Assembly (NCBI RefSeq): GCF_030733545.1
Contig: NZ_JASHIU010000001.1
Coordinates: 310,001-374,000, forward strand
Source of the DNA: Oceanicaulis sp. MMSF_3324
GTDB taxonomy: Bacteria > Pseudomonadota > Alphaproteobacteria > Caulobacterales > Maricaulaceae
Direction of reading: 5' to 3'
DNA length: 64,000 nucleotides
Positions 1 to 6,943 of this stretch are shown here, piece after piece. A program made the position numbers and the translations under genes. Position 1 is the first letter of the stretch, and each line of letters starts with the position of its first letter. A model generated the notes under the pieces. It was not told the DNA's origin and did no database searches. It saw only the letters and a list, made by a program, of their open reading frames with translations.

Positions 1-1
1 G

Positions 2-517
2 CGTCACGGGAGTCCCTACCGTGCATCATATTCGGCAGCCGAACTCGTAGAGCCGCGTAAATGGGCCGCGGCGTGGCTCAAATTGAATGGGAACAGTGAC
101 GAGGTTGGATCGGCTCTAGAACGTGTCCGTATTCTCTATCGCTCAGCAGGTGTAGCTGTTCCGGCTTTCCGCTTGAGGGGGCTCTCAGCGAAAGAACGCG
201 CCCGAAAAGCATGGGCAAGGCTTCGGGATGCGCAGGTTCCACCGGAGCGTATTCTTGCGGCGTGGTTGGCGGTTCAGAGGGCGCTTGCCACTGACCCTGA
301 AGCAGATAGTCGGCCTGAGTTTGCAAGAGTCCAGGCGGCTAAGCTTGTCCATCGGCTCGCTTCGGGAACACGGAAGACATGGGTTCAGGAGAGGCTAGAC
401 GGCGGAAAGAGAGTTGAGCGGATTGAGGTCTATCCCAGGAGCCGCGGGAAGGTTCTGCGCGTTTTAGGCGAGCAAATTGCGGATGCAGCTGACCCGATAA
501 GCGCCTTATTACAATAG
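2..517 (+). CDS. Unknown protein, 5' end outside the window
   Basis: The reading frame is open from base 2, with no stop before 517, so the gene probably starts left of the window. The first internal start-like codon is a TTG at 83, which has no convincing Shine-Dalgarno, so I treat the visible part as the C-terminal 171 codons. The protein is basic and mostly helical in composition, with no signal peptide, membrane segment or motif that I recognise. A short basic stretch near the end contains YPRSRG. Base composition is lower in GC than the genome after 2970, in line with an island gene. It precedes the operator region of the next gene and may belong to the same mobile segment. No function is proposed. 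Confidence 0.6.
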   Translation, partial: RHGSPYRASYSAAELVEPRKWAAAWLKLNGNSDEVGSALERVRILYRSAGVAVPAFRLRGLSAKERARKAWARLRDAQVPPERILAAWLAVQRALATDPEADSRPEFARVQAAKLVHRLASGTRKTWVQERLDGGKRVERIEVYPRSRGKVLRVLGEQIADAADPISALLQ

Positions 518-537
518 GTTATATGTATTTGTATCAT

Positions 538-632
538 GTGGGTATCACAGAAATCCACTCTACCCATAAAAATTGATTGACCGGTCAGCGCGTTTCATTA
601 ATGTGGGTATATCGGATATCGGACTTACCCAC
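538..632. promoter_or_regulatory. Duplicated inverted-repeat operator
   Basis: GTGGGTA at 538-544 faces TACCCAT at 561-567, and GTGGGTA at 603-609 faces TACCCAC at 626-632. Arm-to-arm distance is 23 bases in both pairs and the pairs are 65 bases apart. The second pair ends ten bases before the ATG at 642. Repeated, equally spaced inverted heptamers just ahead of a start codon suggest binding sites for a dimeric repressor. RNA hairpins are a less likely reading because the loops are long. Confidence 0.55.
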
Positions 633-641
633 AGGAAAATC

Positions 642-1724
642 ATGGTAACGCTACGCGATGAATTTCATACCCGGCTTGAAGAGTTCAGGGATGTTTACTG
701 TTTCTATGAGCAAGATGAGGTCATTCGTTCTCTGGCTGTAACTGGAGAAATACTTGACCTCGTCTTCGTAGGAGATGAGGCCGCCATGGCTATGGCGCTT
801 CTAGCTAAGATCATCAGTAAAGGAACGGCCGACAGCTGGGATCGTCTCAAGTTGAGCGAGACGAGGCCGGATCAGAACTGGCGAGAAACTTGGGCTGAGA
901 TCGATGGTTGGGATTCCAGCTCCACTCCGCCTTTTCTCGATGAGCTCCATGAGCTTAGCGCGTTTGCCAACTACGGAATCATGACGATTTGGGATATCCA
1001 AGAGGATGCGCATGATTACCTGGAGGTCAGGCATCTGAAGGAGAGAATGGCTGATGCGAAGAACCCGCCTAAGTGGGTTCAAAAAGTCTGCTCAAAGATC
1101 GAGCGGTTCGAAGCGCTTGTCGGTTCTGTCGAGGGTAAAACGAAGCTCGAATACCTTCCCGCGCTCAGGGAGCAAGCCCTGGCTCGTGTGAAGCTTGATG
1201 GAGGCGAGCCGCTAACAGTCAGTGAGCTGGCAGTACTATCAGGCGTTTCCATGAAGCGTCTCCAGAATGCGATCTATGCTCAAAGTGAAGGGGCGCCTAC
1301 GGTTTCAAAAGGCGGATTAATAGCTCCTGAGGCTTGCGCTCGATGGCTGAACGAGCGCGATTACCGATGGTCGATTTGGCAGGATATTGTCGCGGAATAT
1401 CCCCTTAAGGCGAATTGGGGGGAGAGCACAGAGCTCTCGCCGCATGATGCTCTTAAGGAGCATGAGGATTACCTTTTCGTGCCAGTCGCTTTGGATGGGT
1501 CGGTTTTTTCGCCCGATCTTGGTAGCGGGCCTTCCGGTCAACAATTTCGAGTTGGGCCTAAGGGCGAAGAGGTAAACGTTGAAGGTTTCGAAGAGGCTCT
1601 CCAACGCCTAACCAAGATGGAAACGCCTCGTTGGCGTCGTCCTAATCCTGAGAGCGGACGTTTGGGGATCGTATCGGGGCAGTCTTGGAAGCGAGTTCGT
1701 CGTTCTGAATTGGAGGTGCGTTGA
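642..1724 (+). CDS. Unknown island protein with central HTH-like segment
   Basis: This is the first gene of a three-gene unit. The ATG at 642 is preceded by AGGA at 633-636. The longer frame opens with a TTG at 573 that has no ribosome site and would place the duplicated operator inside the coding region, so I choose 642 (360 aa). Residues about 189-212 (LTVSELAVLSGVSMKRL) look like a helix-turn-helix. The C-terminal quarter has a distinctive segment with VGPKGEEV, ALQRL and PRWRRPN, which looks like a conserved domain, but I cannot name it. There is no signal peptide or membrane segment. The stop shares its last base with the ATG of the next gene, so translation is probably coupled. A DNA-binding or sensor role is inference only. 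Confidence 0.65.
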   Translation: MVTLRDEFHTRLEEFRDVYCFYEQDEVIRSLAVTGEILDLVFVGDEAAMAMALLAKIISKGTADSWDRLKLSETRPDQNWRETWAEIDGWDSSSTPPFLDELHELSAFANYGIMTIWDIQEDAHDYLEVRHLKERMADAKNPPKWVQKVCSKIERFEALVGSVEGKTKLEYLPALREQALARVKLDGGEPLTVSELAVLSGVSMKRLQNAIYAQSEGAPTVSKGGLIAPEACARWLNERDYRWSIWQDIVAEYPLKANWGESTELSPHDALKEHEDYLFVPVALDGSVFSPDLGSGPSGQQFRVGPKGEEVNVEGFEEALQRLTKMETPRWRRPNPESGRLGIVSGQSWKRVRRSELEVR

Positions 1725-2002
1725 TGAATCAAGATCATCTGAAGACCCCGATGACGCACCATGCTGAGCGTAGGAGTGTAGATCGCAACATCCCGGAGAT
1801 CGCGCGTTGGCTCTTGCTTGATTATGGAAGGCGTCAGCCCGCCGGTGGCGGTAGCACTCGATACGATTTCGATAAGCGATCTTGGAAAGAGGTGGAGCGG
1901 TTTTTTGGTCGCTGGCGACTCAAGGAAATGACTCAATTAAGAAATTCGTACCTGATCCAAAGTCAGGACGGCGCAATTATTACAGTGGCATACAGAGACT
2001 AA
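1724..2002 (+). CDS. Small DUF4258-like protein
   Basis: This 92-residue protein starts at the ATG at 1724, with GGAGG at 1712-1716. A TTG three bases earlier is too close to that ribosome site. The pattern fits small DUF4258-like proteins: an early THHAERR-x(n)-R-x-IP stretch, a middle segment with a GR/GG turn, and a C-terminal IITVAYR strand. DUF4258 members are often compared with RelE/BrnT-fold toxins, but I see no catalytic signature that proves toxicity here. It shares one base with the upstream gene, and the downstream gene begins one base after its stop, so the three genes are probably translated together. It could be a toxin, a small nucleic-acid-binding subunit or a regulator. Confidence 0.6.
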   Translation: MNQDHLKTPMTHHAERRSVDRNIPEIARWLLLDYGRRQPAGGGSTRYDFDKRSWKEVERFFGRWRLKEMTQLRNSYLIQSQDGAIITVAYRD

Positions 2003-2003
2003 A

Positions 2004-2768
2004 ATGTATCAACAATATATCGACATTATTAAGTCACACATTAGACAGGGCTCTCTTATCGAAAACATTGAAGCTGATCTTACGCTGTATGAAGACGGGC
2101 GTCTTCGAGCGGAGTATGCACCCTTTGATTATGTCGAGAGGAGTGCACGGGTTGTGATAGTTGGCCTTACCCCAGGCCGACAACAGGCCCGTAATGCTTT
2201 GAGGGCGTTGATTGAAGCTTTGCAGGGTGGTGCGAATGTCGAAGTCGCTCTTGAAGTGGCGAAAAAGACCGGAAGCTTCAGCGGGCCGCTTCGGCGTAAT
2301 TTGACTGCAATGCTCGATCACATTGGGGTCAATACGCTTTTAGGCGTTCAATCTGCTGAGCAGCTTTTTGATGAAGAAGCTCGTGGCGCACATTTTACTT
2401 CAGCTTTGAGGTATCCCGTGTTCGTTAACGGGGAGAATTACAGCGGAGCGCCAAAGCCTCTGGGTGTTCCGGCGCTGAAGTCAATGATTGAAACGTATCT
2501 AGCTGAGGAGACGGCGATTCTAGATCGAGCGATCTGGATACCACTCGGCACTCACGCATCAGATGCTTTGTTGCACTTGGTTGCTTCCGGAGCATTGGAT
2601 CGTGACCGCGTATTGGCTGGACTACCCCACCCCAGCGGGGCAAATGCGGAAAGGGTGGCTTACTTTTTGAATCGTAAGGGACGCGATGAGCTTTCCCGAA
2701 AGACTCGTCCAGAATCAATCGAGCAGGCGCGTGAACAGCTTAAGGGGCAAATTGCCAAACTCAGCTGA
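2004..2768 (+). CDS. Uracil-DNA-glycosylase-superfamily-like protein
   Basis: This 254-residue protein carries two blocks typical of the UDG superfamily. A first-strand motif VVIVGLTPG lies at residues 50-58, where family members bind the substrate and activate water. A late LPHPSGAN lies at 207-214, matching the HPS-type motif that inserts into DNA. A strand with IWIPLGTHA at 178-185 sits between them, as in SMUG/family-4-like folds. I see no four-cysteine iron-sulfur cluster. Known members excise uracil or modified bases; some island-borne relatives act in phage defence. It starts one base after the preceding stop and is the last gene of the unit. Substrate and activity are unknown, and the usual acidic residue of motif A is not evident. 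Confidence 0.65.
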   Translation: MYQQYIDIIKSHIRQGSLIENIEADLTLYEDGRLRAEYAPFDYVERSARVVIVGLTPGRQQARNALRALIEALQGGANVEVALEVAKKTGSFSGPLRRNLTAMLDHIGVNTLLGVQSAEQLFDEEARGAHFTSALRYPVFVNGENYSGAPKPLGVPALKSMIETYLAEETAILDRAIWIPLGTHASDALLHLVASGALDRDRVLAGLPHPSGANAERVAYFLNRKGRDELSRKTRPESIEQAREQLKGQIAKLS

Positions 2769-2858
2769 CTGCACAGAAAATCACACAGACCAAGATCATG
2801 CTGAGTCTAGAAGATATAGTGCCAACTAACTGTAATACAAAAGGAAAGTAGTATGGCG

Positions 2859-2892
2859 GGTTCGAGTGCGGACAATCTTCTCCTGGGCACCA
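2859..2892 (+). other. tRNA-Leu 3'-end remnant, probable island att site
   Basis: CTTCTCCTGGGCACCA at 2877-2892 looks like the 3' strand of a tRNA: five T-stem bases, the acceptor strand CCTGGGC, a discriminator A and CCA. Its complement GCCCAGG is a typical 5' end of tRNA-Leu. A T-loop-like GGTTCGAGT lies at 2859-2867, but nine unrelated bases separate it from the rest and no cloverleaf can be built. A truncated 3' end followed by a host terminator is what an element integrated into a tRNA 3' end leaves at its far side. The intact tRNA and an integrase would then lie left of the window. Confidence 0.5.
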
Positions 2893-2916
2893 TCCTTCCT
2901 TCCAAGGATGATCGAG

Positions 2917-2954
2917 ACCAAAAAAGCCGCTGCACCCGCAGCGGCTTTTTTGGT
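2917..2954. terminator. Rho-independent terminator, bidirectional
   Basis: GCCGCTGC (2926-2933), loop ACCC and GCAGCGGC (2938-2945) form an 8-bp GC stem. It is flanked by A6 on the left and T6 on the right, so it works on either strand. On the + strand it fits the end of a tRNA transcript; on the minus strand it lies just after the end of ohrR. Confidence 0.85.
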
Positions 2955-2969
2955 TCCGGGCTGGGGCGG

Positions 2970-3434
2970 TCAGCCCCCGGCGCACTGCGCCTTTTTCAGC
3001 GCTTCATTGCGCAGATGACCCAACGCCTCGATCCAGGGTTTGAGATCCACATCCGCTTCGCTGGCCATGGCGTGCACGCAGGCCAAGGCGTCCGAGGCCT
3101 GCCCCTGCAGGGCGCGGCCCTGATCGGTCAGGCGGATGCGCACCACGCGTTCGTCCTTGGGGTCGCGCGTGCGCGTGAGATGGCCCATCCCCTCCAGGCG
3201 TTTGAGGAGCGGGGTCAGGGTGTTGGTGTCCAGAAACAGGCGCTTGCCCAGCGCCCCGACGGTGACATCGTCTTTTTCCCACAGCGCCAGAAGCGCGATG
3301 TATTGCGGATAGGTCAGGCCCAGCTTGTTCAGATAAGGCCGATACATGCGGTTGATCGCCGTGTTCGCCGAATAGATCGCAAAGCACAGCTGATCATCCA
3401 GTGTGGCGAGATCGGGCGTATGGGGCGCACTCAT
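2970..3434 (-). CDS. ohrR: OhrR, MarR-family organic-peroxide sensor
   Basis: A MarR-type winged-helix repressor of 154 aa. The start at 3434 has AGGGAC upstream; a longer frame to 3467 lacks a better site. The N-terminal LDDQLCFAIYSAN holds the reactive cysteine (C17) of OhrR proteins, oxidised by organic hydroperoxides to release DNA. C119 and C151 are candidates for the second, disulfide-forming cysteine of two-Cys OhrRs. The wing has TRTRDPKDERVVRIRLT, the usual MarR DNA-contacting hairpin. The gene is divergent from ohr across a 114-bp spacer containing an AT-rich palindrome, the standard arrangement for autoregulation and ohr repression. Family and context agree, so confidence is high. 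Confidence 0.92.
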   Translation of the reverse strand: MSAPHTPDLATLDDQLCFAIYSANTAINRMYRPYLNKLGLTYPQYIALLALWEKDDVTVGALGKRLFLDTNTLTPLLKRLEGMGHLTRTRDPKDERVVRIRLTDQGRALQGQASDALACVHAMASEADVDLKPWIEALGHLRNEALKKAQCAGG

Positions 3435-3500
3435 CGTCAGGTCCCTTCGAATAATCGCACACGACAATATCGTTACGTCTTGACGACGACAAGCGCATGA

Positions 3501-3532
3501 TTATATCGCGTACCGTTATATCGCACGCGATA
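3501..3532. promoter_or_regulatory. Probable OhrR operator
   Basis: TATCGC at 3519-3524 and GCGATA at 3527-3532 form a palindrome. A second related half-site (TATATCGCGTAC) begins at 3502. They lie in the ohrR-ohr spacer, immediately ahead of the ohr ribosome site. OhrR is known to bind AT-rich dyads in this position; assignment to this protein is inference. Confidence 0.6.
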
Positions 3533-3548
3533 AATAAGGAGCGATCTC

Positions 3549-3968
3549 ATGTCCATTCTCTACACCGCCCGCGCCAGCGCGAACAAAGGCCGCCAGGGCC
3601 GCGCCTGGTCTGATGACGACCGGCTGGATGTCCAGCTGTCCACCCCGTCCGAGCTGGGGGGTGATGGCGGTTCCGGCACCAATCCCGAGCAATTGTTCGC
3701 AGCGGGCTATGCCGCCTGCTTCATGAGCGCGATGGGCCTGGTGGCGCAGCAGGACAAGATCACGCTGCCCGAGGATGCGAAAGTGGACGCCGAGGTCGGG
3801 ATCGGCCCGCGTGACGCGGGCGGGTATGGCCTGGAAGTGACGCTGATCGGGCATCTGCCCGGACTCGACACCGAACAGGCCAATGCCTTGATGGCGAAGA
3901 CCGAGCAGGTCTGCCCCTATTCCAACGCGACCCGCGGCAATGTGAAAACCACGCTCAAGCTGGGATAG
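3549..3968 (+). CDS. ohr: Ohr organic hydroperoxide reductase
   Basis: A 139-residue OsmC/Ohr-fold thiol peroxidase that reduces fatty-acid and alkyl hydroperoxides in the cytoplasm, usually with lipoylated proteins as reductant. The two catalytic cysteines are C57 (AAGYAACFMSA) and C122 (VCPYSNATRGN), both in the Ohr contexts rather than the OsmC ones. The basic residue in NKGRQGRAW and the Glu in NPEQLF (E47) match the active-site Arg/Glu pair of the family. Length is normal. An AAGGAG-type ribosome site lies just upstream. Divergent pairing with ohrR supports peroxide induction. Confidence 0.95.
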   Translation: MSILYTARASANKGRQGRAWSDDDRLDVQLSTPSELGGDGGSGTNPEQLFAAGYAACFMSAMGLVAQQDKITLPEDAKVDAEVGIGPRDAGGYGLEVTLIGHLPGLDTEQANALMAKTEQVCPYSNATRGNVKTTLKLG

Positions 3969-3990
3969 ATCGATCGACCGGATGGTGTCT

Positions 3991-4022
3991 AACGCGCCCG
4001 GGTCCCGTGACCCGGGCGCGTT
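3991..4022 (+). terminator. Strong hairpin after ohr
   Basis: A perfect 14-bp stem (AACGCGCCCGGGTC with its complement) has a four-base loop CCGT. It starts 23 bases after the ohr stop. Only TT follows, so the U-tract is weak, but position and stability fit a terminator. Confidence 0.7.
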
Positions 4023-4119
4023 CTGCGATCTGCGCTGCAGAGCGGGCGCGCATTGACGCTATCGGGCGAACGTCCGATACCCTGATGGTTCAAGAGAATT
4101 GCAGCTGTGGAGCGCAGGC

Positions 4120-4734
4120 ATGACCATTCACTTCCATCGCGGGGATCTGCCGGACGGCCTGGACCTGGGCAAGCGGGTCGCGATCGACACCGAAACCCAA
4201 GGGCTGTCGCTGGTGCGCGATGGGTTGTGCCTGGTCCAGCTCTCGGCCGGCGATGGCGACGCCCATATCGTCCAGCCGGACCGGTCCACCTATGACTGTC
4301 CCAATCTCAAGGCGCTGCTGGCCGATACGAGTGTCGAAAAGCTCTTGCACTTCGCCCGCTTCGATCTGGCGATCATCGAGCGCGATCTCGGCGTGACCAT
4401 GACGCCGGTCTATTGCACCAAGATCGCGTCCAAGCTGGTGCGCACCTATACTGATCGCCATGGGCTCAAGGAAGTCTGTCGCGAGATCGCCGGGGTCGAG
4501 CTGTCCAAGCAGCAGCAAAGTTCGGACTGGGCAGCTTACGATCTGAGCGAGGCGCAGCTCAACTATGCGGCCTCCGACGTCCTGTACCTGCACGCCATCG
4601 CGGATGGTCTGTCCGCCATGCTTGAGCGCGAGGGCCGCGTGGAAATCGCACAGGCCTGTTTCGAGTTCCTGCCTCAGCGGGCGCGGCTTGATCTGATGGG
4701 CTGGGATGAAACCGACATCTTCGCCCACTCCTGA
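4120..4734 (+). CDS. rnd: Ribonuclease D-type 3'-5' exonuclease
   Basis: A DEDDy exonuclease of 204 aa, the short single-domain form found in alphaproteobacteria without the HRDC domains of enterobacterial RNase D. Exo I is AIDTETQGL (metal-binding D and E), Exo II is HFARFDLAII, and Exo III is YAASDVLYLH with the defining Tyr. It would trim tRNA and other small-RNA 3' ends. The ATG at 4120 has GGAG at 4109-4112; a TTG at 4099 is upstream of that site and is rejected. It opens the conserved alphaproteobacterial order rnd-lptC-lptA-lptB-rpoN-hpf-ptsN. Confidence 0.9.
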   Translation: MTIHFHRGDLPDGLDLGKRVAIDTETQGLSLVRDGLCLVQLSAGDGDAHIVQPDRSTYDCPNLKALLADTSVEKLLHFARFDLAIIERDLGVTMTPVYCTKIASKLVRTYTDRHGLKEVCREIAGVELSKQQQSSDWAAYDLSEAQLNYAASDVLYLHAIADGLSAMLEREGRVEIAQACFEFLPQRARLDLMGWDETDIFAHS

Positions 4735-4804
4735 GCCTGCTTGCGCGCAGCGGCGATGACGGCCACAAAGGTTAGTTCACAATTCTGCTTCGGAGCCCGC
4801 CTGC

Positions 4805-5530
4805 ATGTCTGCGGCCCTGACTTTCTCAGACGGTCACATGATTGGCCAGCGCCGCGCCAAGTCGCTGGCGTCGGCGCGCTCGCGCTCGCGCTTTGTGGCT
4901 GGTCTGCGTCTTGTGCTGATTGCCGCGGGCGTTCTTGTGGCGCTCAACGCGCTGGTTCAGATCGTATTGACGGGGGGTCGCAACGGCTCAGCGCCTGAGA
5001 TCGCCCTGAGTGCGAGTGCTGGCGAGTCCGAACGCATCATCAATCCGCGGTTTACCGGTCGGGACGAGGGCGGCACGCCCTATGTCATCACCGCTGACAC
5101 CGCAGAACGTCGGTCGGGCGCCGAGCAGGCCCTGATCGATCTTGAGCAACCCGCGCTGGATTATGCGCTTCTGGATGACGGGGCGGATGCCTCCCGGGTG
5201 CTGGCCCAGCATGGCGTGTTCGATGACGCCAGCCTGTCCTTGCATCTTGAAACCGATGTGCGCCTGACAACCCGCTCGGGCTATGTCTTTGATACCCAGG
5301 CGGCCACGCTGTATTTGCGTGAAGGCGTGGTGGTCGGACCGGAGCCGGTCCACGGTCTGGCGCCCTGGGGCGCCGTGCGCGCAGATCAGTTTGAAGTGCG
5401 CGAGGACGGCCAGCATGTCATCTTACGCGGTGACGTCCGCACGCGCTTCAATGCGCCGGGATCCGCCGATGCGTCCACCCATTCCAATTCTGACGCCGGC
5501 GCGGTCCGGTCAGAGGAGAACGAGCCATGA
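4805..5530 (+). CDS. lptC: LPS export protein LptC
   Basis: A bitopic inner-membrane protein of 241 aa that takes lipopolysaccharide from the LptBFG transporter and passes it to LptA. A basic N-terminus is followed by one membrane segment at about residues 34-57 (LRLVLIAAGVLVALNALVQI). The periplasmic part has the beta-rich LptC pattern with NPRFTGRDEGGTPYVITAD and a late QFEVREDGQHVILRGDV. The tail after about 215 is acidic and Ser-rich. GGAG at about 4793 supports the ATG at 4805. Its stop overlaps lptA by four bases. Sequence identity in this family is low, so identification leans on the operon. Confidence 0.85.
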   Translation: MSAALTFSDGHMIGQRRAKSLASARSRSRFVAGLRLVLIAAGVLVALNALVQIVLTGGRNGSAPEIALSASAGESERIINPRFTGRDEGGTPYVITADTAERRSGAEQALIDLEQPALDYALLDDGADASRVLAQHGVFDDASLSLHLETDVRLTTRSGYVFDTQAATLYLREGVVVGPEPVHGLAPWGAVRADQFEVREDGQHVILRGDVRTRFNAPGSADASTHSNSDAGAVRSEENEP

Positions 5531-6108
5531 TTATGCGTGTCCTGATCGCCGCCTGTGCTGCGGCGCCGCTGCTTGTGACGGCGCCTGCGCTGGGTCAGGC
5601 GCTGGGCTCTGGTGAAGGTCCGGTCGATATCAGCGCTGATGATTTTGAAGCCTTCGACGCCCAGGGCATGGGGGTCTACACAGGCGATGTGAATGTGGTG
5701 CGCGGCAATGTGCGCCTGCGCGCGGACCGGTTAGAAGCCTATTATGTCCGGCGCGACACCGGCGGGCCCGAACTGCAGCGCATCGTGGCCGAAGGTGATG
5801 TCTTCTACATCACCGAGGACGAGATCGCGCGCGGCGACCGCGGTACTTATGATCTGACTGAGGAAGTCATCGAGCTGATGGGCTCGGTGGTGCTCACCCA
5901 GGGCTGCAACGTCTCCACGGGTGAATATCTGCACGCCGAACTCGCCAATGGCGTCGCCCGCCTGGAAGGCGGCGAAAACAGTTCGGGCCGGGTGCGTTCG
6001 GTCTTCTTCACCGATGAGGACGCGGCGGCCGCCCAATCCTCCCAGGACTGCCCCCAGCCGGTCATTCCGGGTGATGGCCCGCGTCCCTACGAAGCGCCTG
6101 AAGGGTGA
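5527..6108 (+). CDS. lptA: LPS transport periplasmic protein LptA
   Basis: An OstA-like protein of 193 aa that forms the periplasmic bridge between LptC and LptD. An N-terminal signal peptide ends near residues 22-26 (APALGQA). The mature part shows the typical beta-jellyroll repeats: ISADDFEAFDAQGMGVYTGDV, NVRLRADRLEAYY, IVAEGDVFYITEDE and VIELMGSVVLTQG. The Pro-rich tail is probably flexible. The start overlaps lptC by four bases (ATGA), indicating coupling. A single pair of cysteines, one in TQGCNV and one near the end, could form a disulfide. Confidence 0.9.
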   Translation: MIMRVLIAACAAAPLLVTAPALGQALGSGEGPVDISADDFEAFDAQGMGVYTGDVNVVRGNVRLRADRLEAYYVRRDTGGPELQRIVAEGDVFYITEDEIARGDRGTYDLTEEVIELMGSVVLTQGCNVSTGEYLHAELANGVARLEGGENSSGRVRSVFFTDEDAAAAQSSQDCPQPVIPGDGPRPYEAPEG

Positions 6109-6163
6109 GGTTTCGCGCCGAAAGCGCCGGACTTCACAGTTTTTTAGGCCGTCGGAGTTAAGC

Positions 6164-6931
6164 ATGACGACCATGGAATACGAGCGGATCGACACGCCGT
6201 CCGAGGCGTTCGCCGGGGAGGGGATTCAGGTTGAAAACCTGGGCAAGTCCTATGGCAAGCGCACGGTGGTCAAGAATGTCTCGCTATCGCTGAAACGCGG
6301 CGAAGTGGTGGGGCTTCTGGGACCGAACGGGGCCGGCAAGACGACCTGCTTTTACATGATCACCGGCCTGGTTTCGGCCGATCACGGACGCATCATGCTC
6401 GACGGCGAGGACATCACCGGCTTTCCCATGTACCAGCGCGCGCGGCTGGGCATTGGCTATCTGCCGCAGGAAGCCTCGATCTTTCGCGGCCTGACGGTGG
6501 GCGAGAATGTCGCCGCCGTCGCCGAGATCGTCGAGCCGGATCGTAAACGCCGCGAGACCCTGGTCGATGAATTGCTTGAAGAGCTTCATATCGGCCATTT
6601 GCGTCACAGCCCGGCCATGGCGCTGTCGGGCGGGGAGCGTCGCCGGGTGGAGATCGCCCGCGCGCTGGCCGCGCAGCCGAGCTTCATGCTGCTGGACGAG
6701 CCGTTCGCCGGCATCGACCCGCTGGCGATCGCCGATATTCGCGATCTCGTGGATTATCTCAAGCAGCGCGGCATCGGCATTCTGATCACCGATCACAATG
6801 TGCGCGAAACGCTGGAGATCACCGATCGCGCCACGATCATTCACGATGGGGAAGTCCTCTTCGAGGGCGCGCCCGAGGCGGTCCGCAACGACCAGGATGT
6901 GCGCCGGTACTATCTGGGCGAGCGGTTTTAA
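6164..6931 (+). CDS. lptB: LPS export ABC transporter ATPase LptB
   Basis: The cytoplasmic ATPase of the LptBFGC transporter, 255 aa. Walker A is GPNGAGKTT (residues 53-61), the Q-loop is in LPQEASIFRGLT, the signature is LSGGERRRVEIA, Walker B is FMLLDEPFAGID and the H-loop is LITDHNVRE. This is the LptB subgroup pattern. The ATG at 6164 has GGAG at 6154-6157; the open frame back to 5921 runs through lptA and is a shadow. LptF and LptG are not in the window. rpoN follows after 12 bases. Confidence 0.95.
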   Translation: MTTMEYERIDTPSEAFAGEGIQVENLGKSYGKRTVVKNVSLSLKRGEVVGLLGPNGAGKTTCFYMITGLVSADHGRIMLDGEDITGFPMYQRARLGIGYLPQEASIFRGLTVGENVAAVAEIVEPDRKRRETLVDELLEELHIGHLRHSPAMALSGGERRRVEIARALAAQPSFMLLDEPFAGIDPLAIADIRDLVDYLKQRGIGILITDHNVRETLEITDRATIIHDGEVLFEGAPEAVRNDQDVRRYYLGERF

Positions 6932-6943
6932 TCAGGGACATTA

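Noticed and set aside
573-641. TTG start extending the first gene of the island operon
   Set aside because: No ribosome site, and it would turn the duplicated operator into coding sequence; the ATG at 642 has AGGA.
2853-3500. Plus-strand 215-codon frame
   Set aside because: It runs through the tRNA remnant, the terminator and antisense to ohrR; the apparent ribosome site is probably chance.
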